From: Neobacillus niacini NBRC 15566
Lineage (GTDB): Bacteria > Bacillota > Bacilli > Bacillales > Cytobacillaceae
Length of the DNA: 64,000 nucleotides
NCBI RefSeq assembly: GCF_001591505.1
Contig: NZ_BCVA01000024.1
Span: 1-64,000 of the forward strand
Direction: 5' to 3'
Below the pieces are notes generated by a model. That model saw nothing but the letters and a program-made list of their open reading frames with translations. It did not search any database and had not been told where the DNA came from. Of this stretch, positions 8,628-17,502 are shown piece by piece. Made by a program: the position numbers and the translations under genes. The stretch's first letter is position 1, and every line of letters starts with the position of its first letter.

Positions 8628-10301
8628 GTGTTCACTGATAAGAAAAAAGAGAAAAGATGGATCATTTTTGCTGTGCTAATTCTAACAATATATCTCTCCC
8701 CACTCTTTATTCTCCAAGAAAATGCTCATATACGTGTTCATGATAACTTGGATTCGAATTTAGCGTGGTACAAAGTCCTAGCCAAGAGTGGTCAAATGTT
8801 TGGGGATGTCAATGCGGTAATTCCTCAAATTATTAATGGAGTGCCAAGAAATGCATTTGGAACGGAATACAGTATCATCGTATGGCTATATGCGTTGTTT
8901 CCAACCATGATTGCTTATGGTCTAAGTCAAGCTTTAACTAGGGTAGTTGCATTTATTGGAATGTATTTACTATTAAAAAAGCATTTTCTTCCTGGTGAAA
9001 AATGGGTCTTCCTTCAAGTGGGTGTATCGCTGGCATTTGCCTTAACTCCCTTTTGGCCATCAGGAATGCTTAGTACATTGGGAATGCCGCTCGCATTGTG
9101 GGCATTCCTAAATATCCGAAATGGACAAGGAAGCAAGAAAGATTACCTCGTTTTAACATTAATCCCTTTTTACGCTAGCATTGTCTTAGGGTTTTTCTTT
9201 TTCTTAAGTGCAATGGGAATCTTATGGCTTACAGATATTCTTAGAGGAAAAGGGTGGAATCTTCGTTTCCTACTATCTATTGCTTATATGACCTGTATTT
9301 TTATGCTTGTTGAATATCGATTAGTCTATTCCTTTTTATTTTCGACGGAGCCAAACAGCAGGGATGAATATTTTCATGCATACTTACCTTTATGGAGAGT
9401 AGTCAGGCTGACTGTTAAAAATTATGTTTTAGGACATACACATGTAATGACTGTACATGGTCTTTTTATTCTACCTGCAATGTTTATAGCATTTTATTTT
9501 GTCTTTTCGCAAAAACGTTGGAATCAGGAAAAGTTATATGTCTTTTTATTTGGACTAAATTTTTTGTTATCACTATGGTATGCATTTTGGTTTTATAAAG
9601 GCTGGTTACCATTAACAAAGAAGTTTCATTTTATGGATACCTTCAATTTTGCACGTTATCATTTTTTAAGACCGATGGTCATTTATGCAGGGTTTGCCCT
9701 ATCATTAAAAATTATTTCACTGCAAGGGCGCAGCTGGGCGAATACTGCTAAATGGTTTGCTATCTCTCAAATTTTCTTGCTTTGTTTATTTAATGATGAG
9801 ATTATCTATCACAAAAAACCAACAGTAGGAGAGTTTTATGCAGAGGAATTATTTGAAGAGATAAAGGAACATATAGGTCAAGAACAAAGAAATTACCGGG
9901 TGGCTAGTATTGGAATTCATCCTGCCGTATCCCAGTATAATGGCTTTTATACATTGGACACCTATAATAACTTTTACCCATTATCTTATAAACATCAGTT
10001 TAGGAAAATAATTGATGCAGAGCTCGCGAAAAATAAAACCATTCGCAAATATTTTGATCAATGGGGCGGCCGCTGTTACATTTTTACTTCACAGCTTGGG
10101 AAGAAATATATGATTAAAAAGGACTCCAAACGGAAATTAAAAGACTTGCAATTAAATACTAAAGTCTTTAAAGAAATGGGTGGAGAATACATACTATCTG
10201 CTCTGCCAATCGCTAATTCTGAGCAAAATCAACTAAAACTGGATAAGGTCTTTGAATCAAAAAACGCTGCATGGAAGATCTATTTATACAAGACTTTATA
10301 A
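8628..10301 (+). CDS. ykoS: Large polytopic membrane protein, YkoS-like (DUF6044)
   Basis: 557 residues starting at GTG 8628 (CGAGGTG upstream). There are roughly 10-12 hydrophobic segments between residues 12 and 390, then a soluble C-terminal domain of about 160 residues. The arrangement resembles polytopic glycosyltransferases (GT-C-like), with an acidic pair in the first external loop (HDNLDSNLAWY). It is followed 19 bases later by a DPM1-type glycosyltransferase, the same pair as ykoS-ykoT in B. subtilis, so the two probably modify a surface glycan or lipid together. The symbol rests on remembered synteny. Confidence 0.75.
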   Translation: MFTDKKKEKRWIIFAVLILTIYLSPLFILQENAHIRVHDNLDSNLAWYKVLAKSGQMFGDVNAVIPQIINGVPRNAFGTEYSIIVWLYALFPTMIAYGLSQALTRVVAFIGMYLLLKKHFLPGEKWVFLQVGVSLAFALTPFWPSGMLSTLGMPLALWAFLNIRNGQGSKKDYLVLTLIPFYASIVLGFFFFLSAMGILWLTDILRGKGWNLRFLLSIAYMTCIFMLVEYRLVYSFLFSTEPNSRDEYFHAYLPLWRVVRLTVKNYVLGHTHVMTVHGLFILPAMFIAFYFVFSQKRWNQEKLYVFLFGLNFLLSLWYAFWFYKGWLPLTKKFHFMDTFNFARYHFLRPMVIYAGFALSLKIISLQGRSWANTAKWFAISQIFLLCLFNDEIIYHKKPTVGEFYAEELFEEIKEHIGQEQRNYRVASIGIHPAVSQYNGFYTLDTYNNFYPLSYKHQFRKIIDAELAKNKTIRKYFDQWGGRCYIFTSQLGKKYMIKKDSKRKLKDLQLNTKVFKEMGGEYILSALPIANSEQNQLKLDKVFESKNAAWKIYLYKTL

Positions 10302-10320
10302 ACATCGGGGGTAATAACGG

Positions 10321-11358
10321 ATGATTGAACCTGTCCTGACGATTGTTGTGCCTTGTTATAATGAAGAAGAGGTATTAACTGAAACGATGAATCAGCTTGA
10401 CCTGCTTGTAAAACAGTTAATAAGTGAACAGCTCGTTTCTAACCGAACAAAAATCCTGTTTGTTGATGATGGGAGTAAAGACAGAACATGGGAAATGATT
10501 TATAAAGAAGGATTAAGAAATGAGCATATCCGAGGTTTAAAATTATCAAGGAATGTGGGGCACCAAAACGCGTTATTAGCAGGTTTGTTCGCTGCAAAGG
10601 AGATTTCAGATTGTGTTGTCTCAATTGATGCCGACTTACAGGATGACATTCAGGTAATTCGTGAATTTATCCATAAATTTAATGAAGGAAATGAAATCGT
10701 ATATGGCGTCAGGAAGCGCAGAGATACGGATACCTTTTTTAAGCGTAGCACGGCACAAGGTTTTTATAAAATTATGAGAAAAATGGGTGTAGACCTTGTT
10801 TATAACCATGCGGATTTTCGTTTACTAAGTAAACGGGCAGTCACGGAATTAGAGGGATTTAAGGAGGTAAATCTTTTTTTACGCGGAATTGTTCCACTCC
10901 TTGGATTTCGCTCAGATATCGTGTATTATGACCGCAAAGAAAGACAAGCAGGTGAAACGAAGTATCCATTGAAAAAAATGCTAGCATTTGCTTTTGATGG
11001 AATAACTTCTTTTTCTGTTTCACCGATTCGGTTGGTATTGTTTATTGGGTTTGTTTCATTTTTTCTAAGCCTGTTATTTGGCTTATACTTCTTACTATTA
11101 AAAGCAATAGGGGAGACTCAGACAGGATGGACGTCACTCATTACTTCTATCTGGTTAATTGGCGGCTTACAGCTTATTGCCATAGGGTTAATTGGAGAGT
11201 ATGTAGGGAAAATTTATAAAGAATCAAAGCACCGTCCCAAGTTTATAATTGATATCGATACCTTCTCAATGCCTGCTGCACGTCATCATTTAATCAGAGA
11301 AAGTGATGATCAAGAGTTTTATAAAATTGAACATCGAAAATTATCTGAGTCCAACTAA
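10321..11358 (+). CDS. ykoT: Family 2 glycosyltransferase with C-terminal membrane anchor (YkoT-like)
   Basis: 345 residues. The N-terminal GT-A domain has VVPCYNEEEVL, the DDGSKDRTWE loop and the metal-binding SIDADLQDD, typical of polyprenyl-phosphate mannose/glucose synthases. Two C-terminal transmembrane segments (about 241-263 and 275-297) anchor it. It probably charges undecaprenyl phosphate with a sugar on the cytoplasmic face, which the upstream YkoS-like protein could then use. It is second in a two-gene operon ending at a terminator. Confidence 0.88.
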   Translation: MIEPVLTIVVPCYNEEEVLTETMNQLDLLVKQLISEQLVSNRTKILFVDDGSKDRTWEMIYKEGLRNEHIRGLKLSRNVGHQNALLAGLFAAKEISDCVVSIDADLQDDIQVIREFIHKFNEGNEIVYGVRKRRDTDTFFKRSTAQGFYKIMRKMGVDLVYNHADFRLLSKRAVTELEGFKEVNLFLRGIVPLLGFRSDIVYYDRKERQAGETKYPLKKMLAFAFDGITSFSVSPIRLVLFIGFVSFFLSLLFGLYFLLLKAIGETQTGWTSLITSIWLIGGLQLIAIGLIGEYVGKIYKESKHRPKFIIDIDTFSMPAARHHLIRESDDQEFYKIEHRKLSESN

Positions 11359-11378
11359 TTCTTATACGTAAAATCTCT

Positions 11379-11420
11379 TTAAGAGTCTTCTGAACTAAAG
11401 AAGGCTCTTCTTTTTTTAAA
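11379..11420 (+). terminator. Terminator of the ykoS-ykoT pair
   Basis: AAGAGTCTTCT and AGAAGGCTCTT pair (one G-T) with a 7-base loop and a following CTTTTTTT. Confidence 0.8.
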
Positions 11421-11497
11421 TAAAAGTGGTACAAACCCTCCTTCCTGAATAGAAATTGAAAGACAGGCTTCTATTATTGATTCAGGGAGAGATTGGA

Positions 11498-12124
11498 ATG
11501 AATGTATTTTTAAGTTATATATTACTAGGATTGTCGCTAGCTGCTCCGATTGGTCCAATCAATGCAGCTCAAATTGATAAGGGAATAAGGCATGGCTTCA
11601 TGCATTCATGGCTTATTGGGGTAGGAGCGGTTGCGGCTGATGGTGTTTATATGATGGTCGTTTATTTTGGAGTTGTTCACTTTCTTGAAACTCCTTTTAT
11701 GAAAACCTTTTTGTGGTTATTTGGCTGCTTTGTCTTAATTTATACGGGAATTGAAACCTTGCTTTCAGCAAATAAGTTGAAAATAGGAGAAAACCGGAAG
11801 GATGAGCCATTAGCAAAATCCTTCTTATCTGGTTTTTTTATGTCTATATCCAATCCATTGACGATTTTATTCTGGCTCGGTATTTACGGCTCTGTTCTTG
11901 CTAAGACAGCGGCGACTTATGAAACGAGTCAGTTAATCCTTTATAGCAGTGCCATCTTTATTGGATTACTACTATGGGATATCACAATGGCAGGAATTGC
12001 AAGTAATTTCCGAAAATATTTAACCTCCCAGCTGCTTGTAGTAATATCACTTTTATCAGGAGTATCATTGATTGGATTTGGTATTTACTTTGGTTTTCAA
12101 GCATTTAATATATTATTTGGATAA
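11498..12124 (+). CDS. LysE/RhtB-family amino-acid exporter
   Basis: 208 residues from ATG 11498, preceded by CAGGGAGAGATTGGA; upstream in-frame starts lack a Shine-Dalgarno. Six hydrophobic segments and the LysE signature SLAAPIGPINAAQIDKGIRHG near residues 12-30, plus the SISNPLTILFW segment, mark it as an exporter of amino acids or similar small metabolites. Substrate cannot be assigned. It is convergent with the permease gene on the minus strand. Confidence 0.88.
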   Translation: MNVFLSYILLGLSLAAPIGPINAAQIDKGIRHGFMHSWLIGVGAVAADGVYMMVVYFGVVHFLETPFMKTFLWLFGCFVLIYTGIETLLSANKLKIGENRKDEPLAKSFLSGFFMSISNPLTILFWLGIYGSVLAKTAATYETSQLILYSSAIFIGLLLWDITMAGIASNFRKYLTSQLLVVISLLSGVSLIGFGIYFGFQAFNILFG

Positions 12125-12155
12125 CAAAAAAAGCCAGCATGTCAGACGCTGGCAA
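12124..12155 (-). terminator. Terminator of the permease unit
   Basis: GCCAGC and GCTGGC (12133-12138 with 12148-12153) form a short stem; on the minus strand it is followed by a run of eight or nine T. It lies between two converging genes. Confidence 0.65.
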
Positions 12156-12163
12156 TCCGGACT

Positions 12164-13525
12164 TTAAGCGGTAGGCCAAGGACTAAATACCTTACCTTTT
12201 TTCTTTTTCTTTTTCCATTTAAGATTCATAATCAAGGTTATGCAGCCAATAATACCAACGAATGCTAGGCTGATGAAGAAGCCTGGTCTGCTTGTACTAT
12301 GAAATAAGGTACCACTAACAGCGATTAATATGAACAGAATACCTAGTGAGTATTTGATTTTATCCTTGGCGGTGACCTCTAATAATTTCCATGATGAAGC
12401 TAAAATAAATATCCAATTATAAAGAAGCATAAGCCCTGCAGCTGTAGTAATGTACTCATACACATTGCCTGGCATTAATAATGCACAGACAATCGATCCT
12501 GATATTCCTAGTACTGTAATGAGTAAAGTAGGGATTGGTACCTTTAGTTTTCCTTGTTTGCAAAATAATCCAGGTGCATCCCCTTCTTCGGAGAGTGTAA
12601 CAAGTATGCTGGTTACGGCGAAAAGGGAGGCAACCATAGTTGAAAACCCGGCAATAATTAATGCTCCATTAAAAAGATGTGGAATGAAAGTTAAATTGTA
12701 ATTAGCTAATGCGTTAACAAAAGGACTTTTCTCGCCATTAAATTGATTCCAAGGTACCATTAAGACAGCGAGACCAATGGAGAGCATGTAGATAATCATA
12801 AGGGTGAATAACATTACTTTGCCAGCCTTGGGAGCTTCCTTTGGGTCCTTTAATTGAGTAGCCATTAATCCTAATATTTCAATGCCTCCAAATGCATAAA
12901 AGGCAAAGATAACACCAGACCATAACCCTAAAACACCATGCGGAATGATGTCCTTTTGACTATCAGGATATTGGATCGGTCTGTCTCCATCAATGACTCC
13001 GAATATAGCCAGTAAAGCAATAATGACGAACATCAATATCGCTGCTATCTTTAAAATGGCCAATACATTCTCTAGTTTGTTTAAAATACTTACACCGATT
13101 AGGACAACAACTAGTCCTAACAGAGCATATATACCAGCAAATACCCATAGCGGAATTTTGGGGAACCAGAAACGTGAAAAAATAGAAAGTGCAGTCATTT
13201 GACTCCCCATAATTAATACCTCTGACATCCAATAGACCCACCCGCTGCTAAAACCAGCCCATCTGCCGAAGGCTTTTTTCGCGTAGGAGCGAAAACCTCC
13301 TTTTAATGGTTCTTGTGCTGTCATTTTTGCTAGAGCATCAAAGACAAAATAGGTTCCAGCAGCGGCAAGAATGAAGGCAATTAAAATGGCTGGGCCTGTC
13401 ATTTTTATCGCAATACTTGACCCTAGAAAGAAGCCTGTACCGATTGTACAACCTACCCCAAATAACGTAAGCTGCCACCACTTCATATTGCCTTTTTCTT
13501 TTGCACCGCTACTCGATTTTCCCAT
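12164..13525 (-). CDS. APC-family amino-acid permease
   Basis: 453 residues, about 12 transmembrane segments. The N-terminal APC signature is FGVGCTIGTGFFLGSSIAI (unwound helix 1 substrate site), followed by PLKGGFRSYAKKAFG and the FAFYAFGGIEILGLMATQ segment. It imports an amino acid in symport with a cation. ATG 13525 has GGGAGAAG upstream, inside the end of the overlapping small gene, so translation is probably coupled. The C-terminus is a basic KKKKKKGK tail. Substrate unknown. Confidence 0.88.
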   Translation of the reverse strand: MGKSSSGAKEKGNMKWWQLTLFGVGCTIGTGFFLGSSIAIKMTGPAILIAFILAAAGTYFVFDALAKMTAQEPLKGGFRSYAKKAFGRWAGFSSGWVYWMSEVLIMGSQMTALSIFSRFWFPKIPLWVFAGIYALLGLVVVLIGVSILNKLENVLAILKIAAILMFVIIALLAIFGVIDGDRPIQYPDSQKDIIPHGVLGLWSGVIFAFYAFGGIEILGLMATQLKDPKEAPKAGKVMLFTLMIIYMLSIGLAVLMVPWNQFNGEKSPFVNALANYNLTFIPHLFNGALIIAGFSTMVASLFAVTSILVTLSEEGDAPGLFCKQGKLKVPIPTLLITVLGISGSIVCALLMPGNVYEYITTAAGLMLLYNWIFILASSWKLLEVTAKDKIKYSLGILFILIAVSGTLFHSTSRPGFFISLAFVGIIGCITLIMNLKWKKKKKKGKVFSPWPTA

Positions 13526-13682
13526 TATTGCTTCTCCCAGTTGCTCCTGGCGACTTATCGGTTATTTCTTGATTATTATAGTCAGGATCATTCTGTCCAC
13601 GTTGCCGATTGGCACCGCCTAAGTATATGCTTTGGTGTTCCTGCTGTTCTTTTCTGAATTTATTAAAATTTTCATTTACCAT
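13509..13682 (-). CDS. Small hydrophilic protein upstream of and overlapping the permease
   Basis: A 57-residue ORF from ATG 13682 with a very good Shine-Dalgarno (GAGGGG, 6-7 bases upstream). It is rich in Asn, Gln, Gly and charged residues, with no hydrophobic core: it starts MVNENFNKFRKEQQ and has YLGGANRQRGQNDPD in the middle. Its last 17 bases overlap the start of the permease gene in another frame. The composition recalls small spore proteins, but it matches no SASP family I can name. I do not recognise it. Confidence 0.6.
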   Translation of the reverse strand: MVNENFNKFRKEQQEHQSIYLGGANRQRGQNDPDYNNQEITDKSPGATGRSNNGKIE

Positions 13683-13908
13683 GTAGGTCCCCTCATTTCC
13701 TTTCTAATATCTTTCTATATGTTAAGATACACCCTCACTAAAAACTTATTCAGTAAGTTCGTTAGAGTAATTTAGGATTTTGTTGGAATCAATAAATTCA
13801 TTACATAATCGCCGCCTAAATCAATGAAAATAAAAAGGTACAAGACAAAGTTGAAATATATAAAATAGGCGATAAAGAAGGCAATAAACCTTGAAAGGGG
13901 TTACCTAT

Positions 13909-14664
13909 ATGTTAACGACAGAACAGCTAGCCGGGTTTCGTTTGCAATTATTAAAGGAAAAAGATGAAATTGAAGAGCGTCTCGAACAAAATGATCACTA
14001 CGGTTTAGAACGAGGGCATTATCATGAATCGATGGGAGAGTTATCAAGTTATGATAATCACCCTGCCGATGAAGGAACAGATTTATACGAGCGCGAAAAG
14101 GATATTGCATTAAATCAACATACTGATTTGCAGCTATTAAATATTAACAGAGCACTGGAAGCAATGGAAAATGGAACGTATGGAACATGCGAGGTATGTG
14201 GTAAAGAAATTCCATTTGAACGGTTAGAGGCCTTACCTAATACCATCTATTGTAAAGAACACAGTCCAGACCAAGTTGTTTCCCATGATCGTCCCATTGA
14301 AGAAGGCGTGTTAATGCCGCCATTCGGAAAGTTTGACATGGATTCTAAAGATGAGAATGTTGCCTTTGATGCGGAGGACTCTTGGCAGATTGTATCCCAA
14401 TGGGGAACATCTGATACACCATCGGATCTAGCGTTTCCTCAGGAACATTATAATGATGTTAATAATGAACCCGATGAGAATGAGGGATATGTTGAGGACT
14501 TTGAAAACTTTGTTGGAAATGATATATATGGAAACAATATTACTGTTTACCCTAACTCACAACACGAACGCTATGAACAGTCTCTTGACGAGGAAGGAAT
14601 CATGACTAGCTTTGGAGATTTGCCAGCCTATGAACATGATCCTTATGTAGATGACGATAAATAA
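13909..14664 (+). CDS. yteA: TraR/DksA-type zinc finger protein, YteA family
   Basis: 251 residues from ATG 13909 (AAAGGGG 8 bases upstream; an in-frame TTG at 13891 is unlikely). The N-terminal coiled coil (residues 1-85) contains the DksA-like DEGTDLYEREKDIAL segment. It is followed by GTYGTCEVCGKEIPFERLEA and TIYCKEH, a C4-type zinc site. The acidic C-terminal 120 residues are typical of YteA. The family is thought to bind RNA polymerase or to act in sporulation and stress, but the Bacillus role is unclear. A strong terminator follows. Confidence 0.88.
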   Translation: MLTTEQLAGFRLQLLKEKDEIEERLEQNDHYGLERGHYHESMGELSSYDNHPADEGTDLYEREKDIALNQHTDLQLLNINRALEAMENGTYGTCEVCGKEIPFERLEALPNTIYCKEHSPDQVVSHDRPIEEGVLMPPFGKFDMDSKDENVAFDAEDSWQIVSQWGTSDTPSDLAFPQEHYNDVNNEPDENEGYVEDFENFVGNDIYGNNITVYPNSQHERYEQSLDEEGIMTSFGDLPAYEHDPYVDDDK

Positions 14665-14669
14665 AAAAG

Positions 14670-14705
14670 AAAAAACAGCTTTCGTTTTGAAAGCTGTTTT
14701 CCTGA
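14670..14705 (+). terminator. Terminator of yteA
   Basis: AAAACAGCTTTC and GAAAGCTGTTTT form a 12 bp stem with a short loop; T-rich sequence follows. Confidence 0.85.
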
Positions 14706-14712
14706 TTTTTAT

Positions 14713-14834
14713 TTGTCTAGCTTCAGCGCCTAGGGGCTCGGGGTCATAAGCCAATCCGACAAGAAGGTAAAAACCAACCTTCTTGTCGGCTCGTCTTATG
14801 CCTGTCGCCCCTGGTCAAGGCGCTTACGCATTTC
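14713..14834. repeat. Nested palindromic interspersed repeat element
   Basis: A non-coding block of about 120 bp made of three nested inverted repeats. The outer arms are GCGCC...GGCGC with GGGGC...GCCCC; the middle arms are CATAAGCC...GGC and CTTATG; the core is a perfect 13 bp stem (CCGACAAGAAGGT / ACCTTCTTGTCGG, 14756-14789). It runs right up to the stop codon of the next minus-strand gene. Elements opening with TGTCTAGCTYCAGCGCCTA are, from memory, common dispersed repeats in Bacillaceae genomes. Only this one copy is in the window, so the dispersed nature is not shown here. Confidence 0.75.
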
Positions 14835-15051
14835 ATTTGTTTCGGTAGGGTTTTTGTGCAATCGGGAGATCTTTCGCGTTTAAATCATCATCAGTAGATG
14901 GATCTATTTCACCCTGCATATAGCTGTCGCTTGCCTGTTCGTGGGTGGTCGAAAGACCAGTTGCTAGAACATCGTTTTTTTGATAATCACTTGTCTCGTA
15001 GATGCGTCCGGCAAGATCAGTACTGTTTGTGGTAGGATTTTTTTTATCCAT
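14833..15051 (-). CDS. Small acidic YozQ-like protein (DUF4025)
   Basis: 72 residues from ATG 15051, with AAAGGAGTG upstream; the longer reading frame to 15084 has no RBS. The protein is hydrophilic, with TDLAGRIYETSDYQ and GLSTTHEQASDSYMQGEID, which resembles the DUF4025/YozQ family of small Bacillus proteins. No known function. The stop codon abuts the palindromic repeat. Confidence 0.7.
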   Translation of the reverse strand: MDKKNPTTNSTDLAGRIYETSDYQKNDVLATGLSTTHEQASDSYMQGEIDPSTDDDLNAKDLPIAQKPYRNK

Positions 15052-15142
15052 GCTGCACACTCCTTTTAAAAAAATAAGGTACACCCGTATTTTCTACTTA
15101 TTATTCGACGATTACTCATAAAAATATTAGGAGATGATTTAG

Positions 15143-15286
15143 ATGAACAAAGATAAATATCCATCAAGGGAAGAACTAGACGAGGCATTTCATTTTCTTC
15201 ATGACGCCATTAACCGGATTACAGTCGAAGAGGAAGAGGAAGAAATGAAAATGGAGGCAAATGGAAAGAATCAGATGGAGAAATAG
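15143..15286 (+). CDS. Small acidic protein, unrecognised
   Basis: A 47-residue ORF with an AGGAG Shine-Dalgarno 8-9 bases before the ATG. It is helical and strongly acidic (SREELDEAFHFLHDAINRI, then a VEEEEEE run). No motif is recognised. It ends 25 bases before the CDF transporter gene, so the two are probably cotranscribed. Confidence 0.6.
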   Translation: MNKDKYPSREELDEAFHFLHDAINRITVEEEEEEMKMEANGKNQMEK

Positions 15287-15311
15287 AATTTTTATGAGGT
15301 GGATTTAAAAG

Positions 15312-16196
15312 ATGAGGGAATCCTTGGCTAAGAAGATTGCTTGGATTAGTGTGATCAGTAATGTCATTTTAACAGTAGGGAAGATTATTATCGGCTGGTA
15401 TGGAAATAGTGACGCTGTATTTGCCGATGGTATTCATTCAGCGGCGGATGTTTTTGCGTCAGTAATCGTCTTATTGGTAATTAAAATCTCCAATAAACCT
15501 GCTGATAAGGAGCACCCTTATGGTCATGGGAAGGCAGAGGTAATTGTTTCTGGGATTGTAGGGATTTTACTTTTTCTCGTATCCATTTATGTGGTATATG
15601 AAGGAATCTCTGGTTTCTTTCATGAAGTGGAAACACCAAGCTTCTTAGCTATGTGGGTAGCAATCATTTCATACATCACAAAAATTATATTATACCGTTC
15701 ATCATTAAAGGTGGCGAAAGAGCATAATAGTAAGGCAATTGAAGCAATTGCCTTTGACCACAAAGCAGACATTGTTGCCTCTATAGCCGCAGCTATAGGA
15801 GTTCTCCTTTCAATCATTGGAGAACACTTTAATATCTTACTCCTGCATTATGGTGATAAAGCGGCAAGCATATTTGTTGCCTACTTAATCTTTAAAATCT
15901 CTAAAGAGATGCTAATGGAAGCTTTTGATATTTTGCTCGAAAGGAATATTGACGCCGAAACGCTGCAGGAATACATTAATGTAGTGAATGAATTCCAAGA
16001 GGTTAAGAGGATTGACCGAATTAGAGCGAGGGAACATGGCCATTATATTTTAGTGGATCTTAGAATATCGATTGATCACTTTAAAACCATTAAGGAAGGT
16101 CATGACCTTGCTAAGTCCATCAAGGGGAGATTGATGGAGAGGTATGATAACATTGACGAGGTATTAATTCACTTAAATCCCTATTTTCCGGAATAA
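15312..16196 (+). CDS. Cation diffusion facilitator (Mn/Fe/Zn efflux) transporter
   Basis: 294 residues with the CDF plan: about six transmembrane helices (residues 10-200), then a cytoplasmic C-terminal metal-binding domain. The metal site is visible as DGIHSAAD in helix 2 and DHKAD in helix 5 (the DxxxD and HxxxD pairs), and a cytoplasmic loop has HPYGHGKAE. It resembles Bacillus MneP/MneS-type manganese exporters, but metal specificity is not certain from sequence. Exports divalent metal in exchange for protons. Confidence 0.88.
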   Translation: MRESLAKKIAWISVISNVILTVGKIIIGWYGNSDAVFADGIHSAADVFASVIVLLVIKISNKPADKEHPYGHGKAEVIVSGIVGILLFLVSIYVVYEGISGFFHEVETPSFLAMWVAIISYITKIILYRSSLKVAKEHNSKAIEAIAFDHKADIVASIAAAIGVLLSIIGEHFNILLLHYGDKAASIFVAYLIFKISKEMLMEAFDILLERNIDAETLQEYINVVNEFQEVKRIDRIRAREHGHYILVDLRISIDHFKTIKEGHDLAKSIKGRLMERYDNIDEVLIHLNPYFPE

Positions 16197-16267
16197 AATC
16201 TTGTTTGTGCTTTTTTGATTTTGGGTTTATGATAATGAAGTACTTAAATGTTAAGGAGTTGATATTT

Positions 16268-16387
16268 TTGAGTTATGCAATAGACCCGGACCCTAGTAGT
16301 ATGGGGGAAGTCAGCGTTATCTTTGAATTGGATTCTTCAGGAATATCAGCTCTTAAGAAGGTAGTATGGCTTCCTCGAACAAAGTAA
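16268..16387 (+). CDS. Possible 39-residue protein with TTG start
   Basis: TTG at 16268 follows AAGGAG at a distance of 9 bases, a good translation start. The ORF reads SYAIDPDPSSMGEVSVIFEL and then a basic end. It lies in the gap between the CDF and CorA genes. Nothing is recognised, and a chance ORF cannot be excluded. Confidence 0.35.
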   Translation: MSYAIDPDPSSMGEVSVIFELDSSGISALKKVVWLPRTK

Positions 16388-16403
16388 GTGAGGAGGTTTT
16401 ATC

Positions 16404-17342
16404 ATGTTGGAGATTTATAAAAGCACCGAAACTAAAGTACTTGAACAGGTAGAGAAAATTTCAAAGGGCTGCTGGGTTAATATGTATGCCCCAACAGAAG
16501 AAGAAATTAACAGGGTTGCAGATGAAGCGAACATTTACGTTGACTTTATAAGAGACGCCCTTGATGATGAAGAACGCCCGAGAATTGAGCGTGAAGATGG
16601 GCAAGTTTATATCATTGTCGATTACCCCTATATTACGCACGATGATGCAGGATTTCCTATCTACGAGACTATCCCTGTGGGGATTGTTTTAACAGATGAA
16701 TGTATACTGACTGTATCGTTAAAGGATACACCAATCTTAGAAGTTTTTAAGAATAATAAAATAAAAGAGTTCTATACCTTTAAAAAGAACCGATTTGCTC
16801 TTCAGATTCTTGCTATCATTACATCCTATTATCTTCGCTATTTAAAACAAATTAATAAGCGAACGAATGAAATTGAGCGTGAACTTCACCAATCGATGAA
16901 AAACAAGGAATTGTATGCCTTTCTTGCTTTAGAAAAAAGTCTTGTCTACTTCACAACTTCTCTAAAATCCAATAAAGTGGTTTTAGATAAGATTCTTCGT
17001 TTTAGTTATATCAAAATGTATGAGGAAGACAAGGATTTACTTGAAGATGTGATGATTGAAAAGATCCAGGCGATTGAGATGGCCGAAACATACAGTTCAA
17101 TCCTTAGCGGGATGATGGACGCATTTGCTTCGATTATTTCTAATAACGTAAATATTGTTATGAAATTTTTAACATCATTCACGATTATTCTTTCGTTTCC
17201 AACAATCGTTTTCAGTTTTTACGGCATGAATGTTGATTTACCGTTACAAAATAGTCCACATGCCTTTTGGATATCGATAACGGTAGCTTGTGTATTATCT
17301 GCCTTAACCGCATTAATTTTTTGGAAAAAGAAATATTTTTAA
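16404..17342 (+). CDS. CorA-family magnesium/divalent cation transporter
   Basis: 312 residues. A large N-terminal cytoplasmic alpha/beta domain and long helical stalk (residues 1-250) precede two C-terminal transmembrane helices. The signature YGMN is at 273-276 at the end of TM1, followed by a short loop and TM2, and the chain ends with basic FWKKKYF. This is the pentameric CorA fold for Mg2+ (or Co2+/Ni2+) uptake; it resembles B. subtilis YfjQ. RBS GAGGAGG. A terminator follows at once. Confidence 0.92.
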   Translation: MLEIYKSTETKVLEQVEKISKGCWVNMYAPTEEEINRVADEANIYVDFIRDALDDEERPRIEREDGQVYIIVDYPYITHDDAGFPIYETIPVGIVLTDECILTVSLKDTPILEVFKNNKIKEFYTFKKNRFALQILAIITSYYLRYLKQINKRTNEIERELHQSMKNKELYAFLALEKSLVYFTTSLKSNKVVLDKILRFSYIKMYEEDKDLLEDVMIEKIQAIEMAETYSSILSGMMDAFASIISNNVNIVMKFLTSFTIILSFPTIVFSFYGMNVDLPLQNSPHAFWISITVACVLSALTALIFWKKKYF

Positions 17343-17350
17343 GTATATTA

Positions 17351-17385
17351 AAAAACCGTCCTTCAAGAGAGGACGGTTTTTTTAT
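17351..17385 (+). terminator. Terminator of corA-like gene
   Basis: AAACCGTCCT and AGGACGGTTT form a 10 bp stem followed by TTTTATCG. Confidence 0.9.
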
Positions 17386-17428
17386 CGTTTCAAAAAATTT
17401 CCCAACTTTTCTGGGTCGTTTTTCATTT

Positions 17429-17459
17429 CTTTATTCTGAAAATTCAAAATAGAATAAAG
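17429..17459. promoter_or_regulatory. Inverted repeat upstream of the subtilase, possible operator
   Basis: CTTTATTCT (17429-17437) and AGAATAAAG (17451-17459) are perfect 9 bp inverted arms 13 bases apart, 43 bases before the protease start. It has no T run and follows another terminator, so it fits an operator better than a terminator. No protein is shown to bind it; the RRNPP regulator 1.4 kb downstream is the natural candidate. Confidence 0.35.
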
Positions 17460-17502
17460 GGACAGGTCCATGCCTGGAGTTAAATGATGGAGGAGAATGT
17501 AG

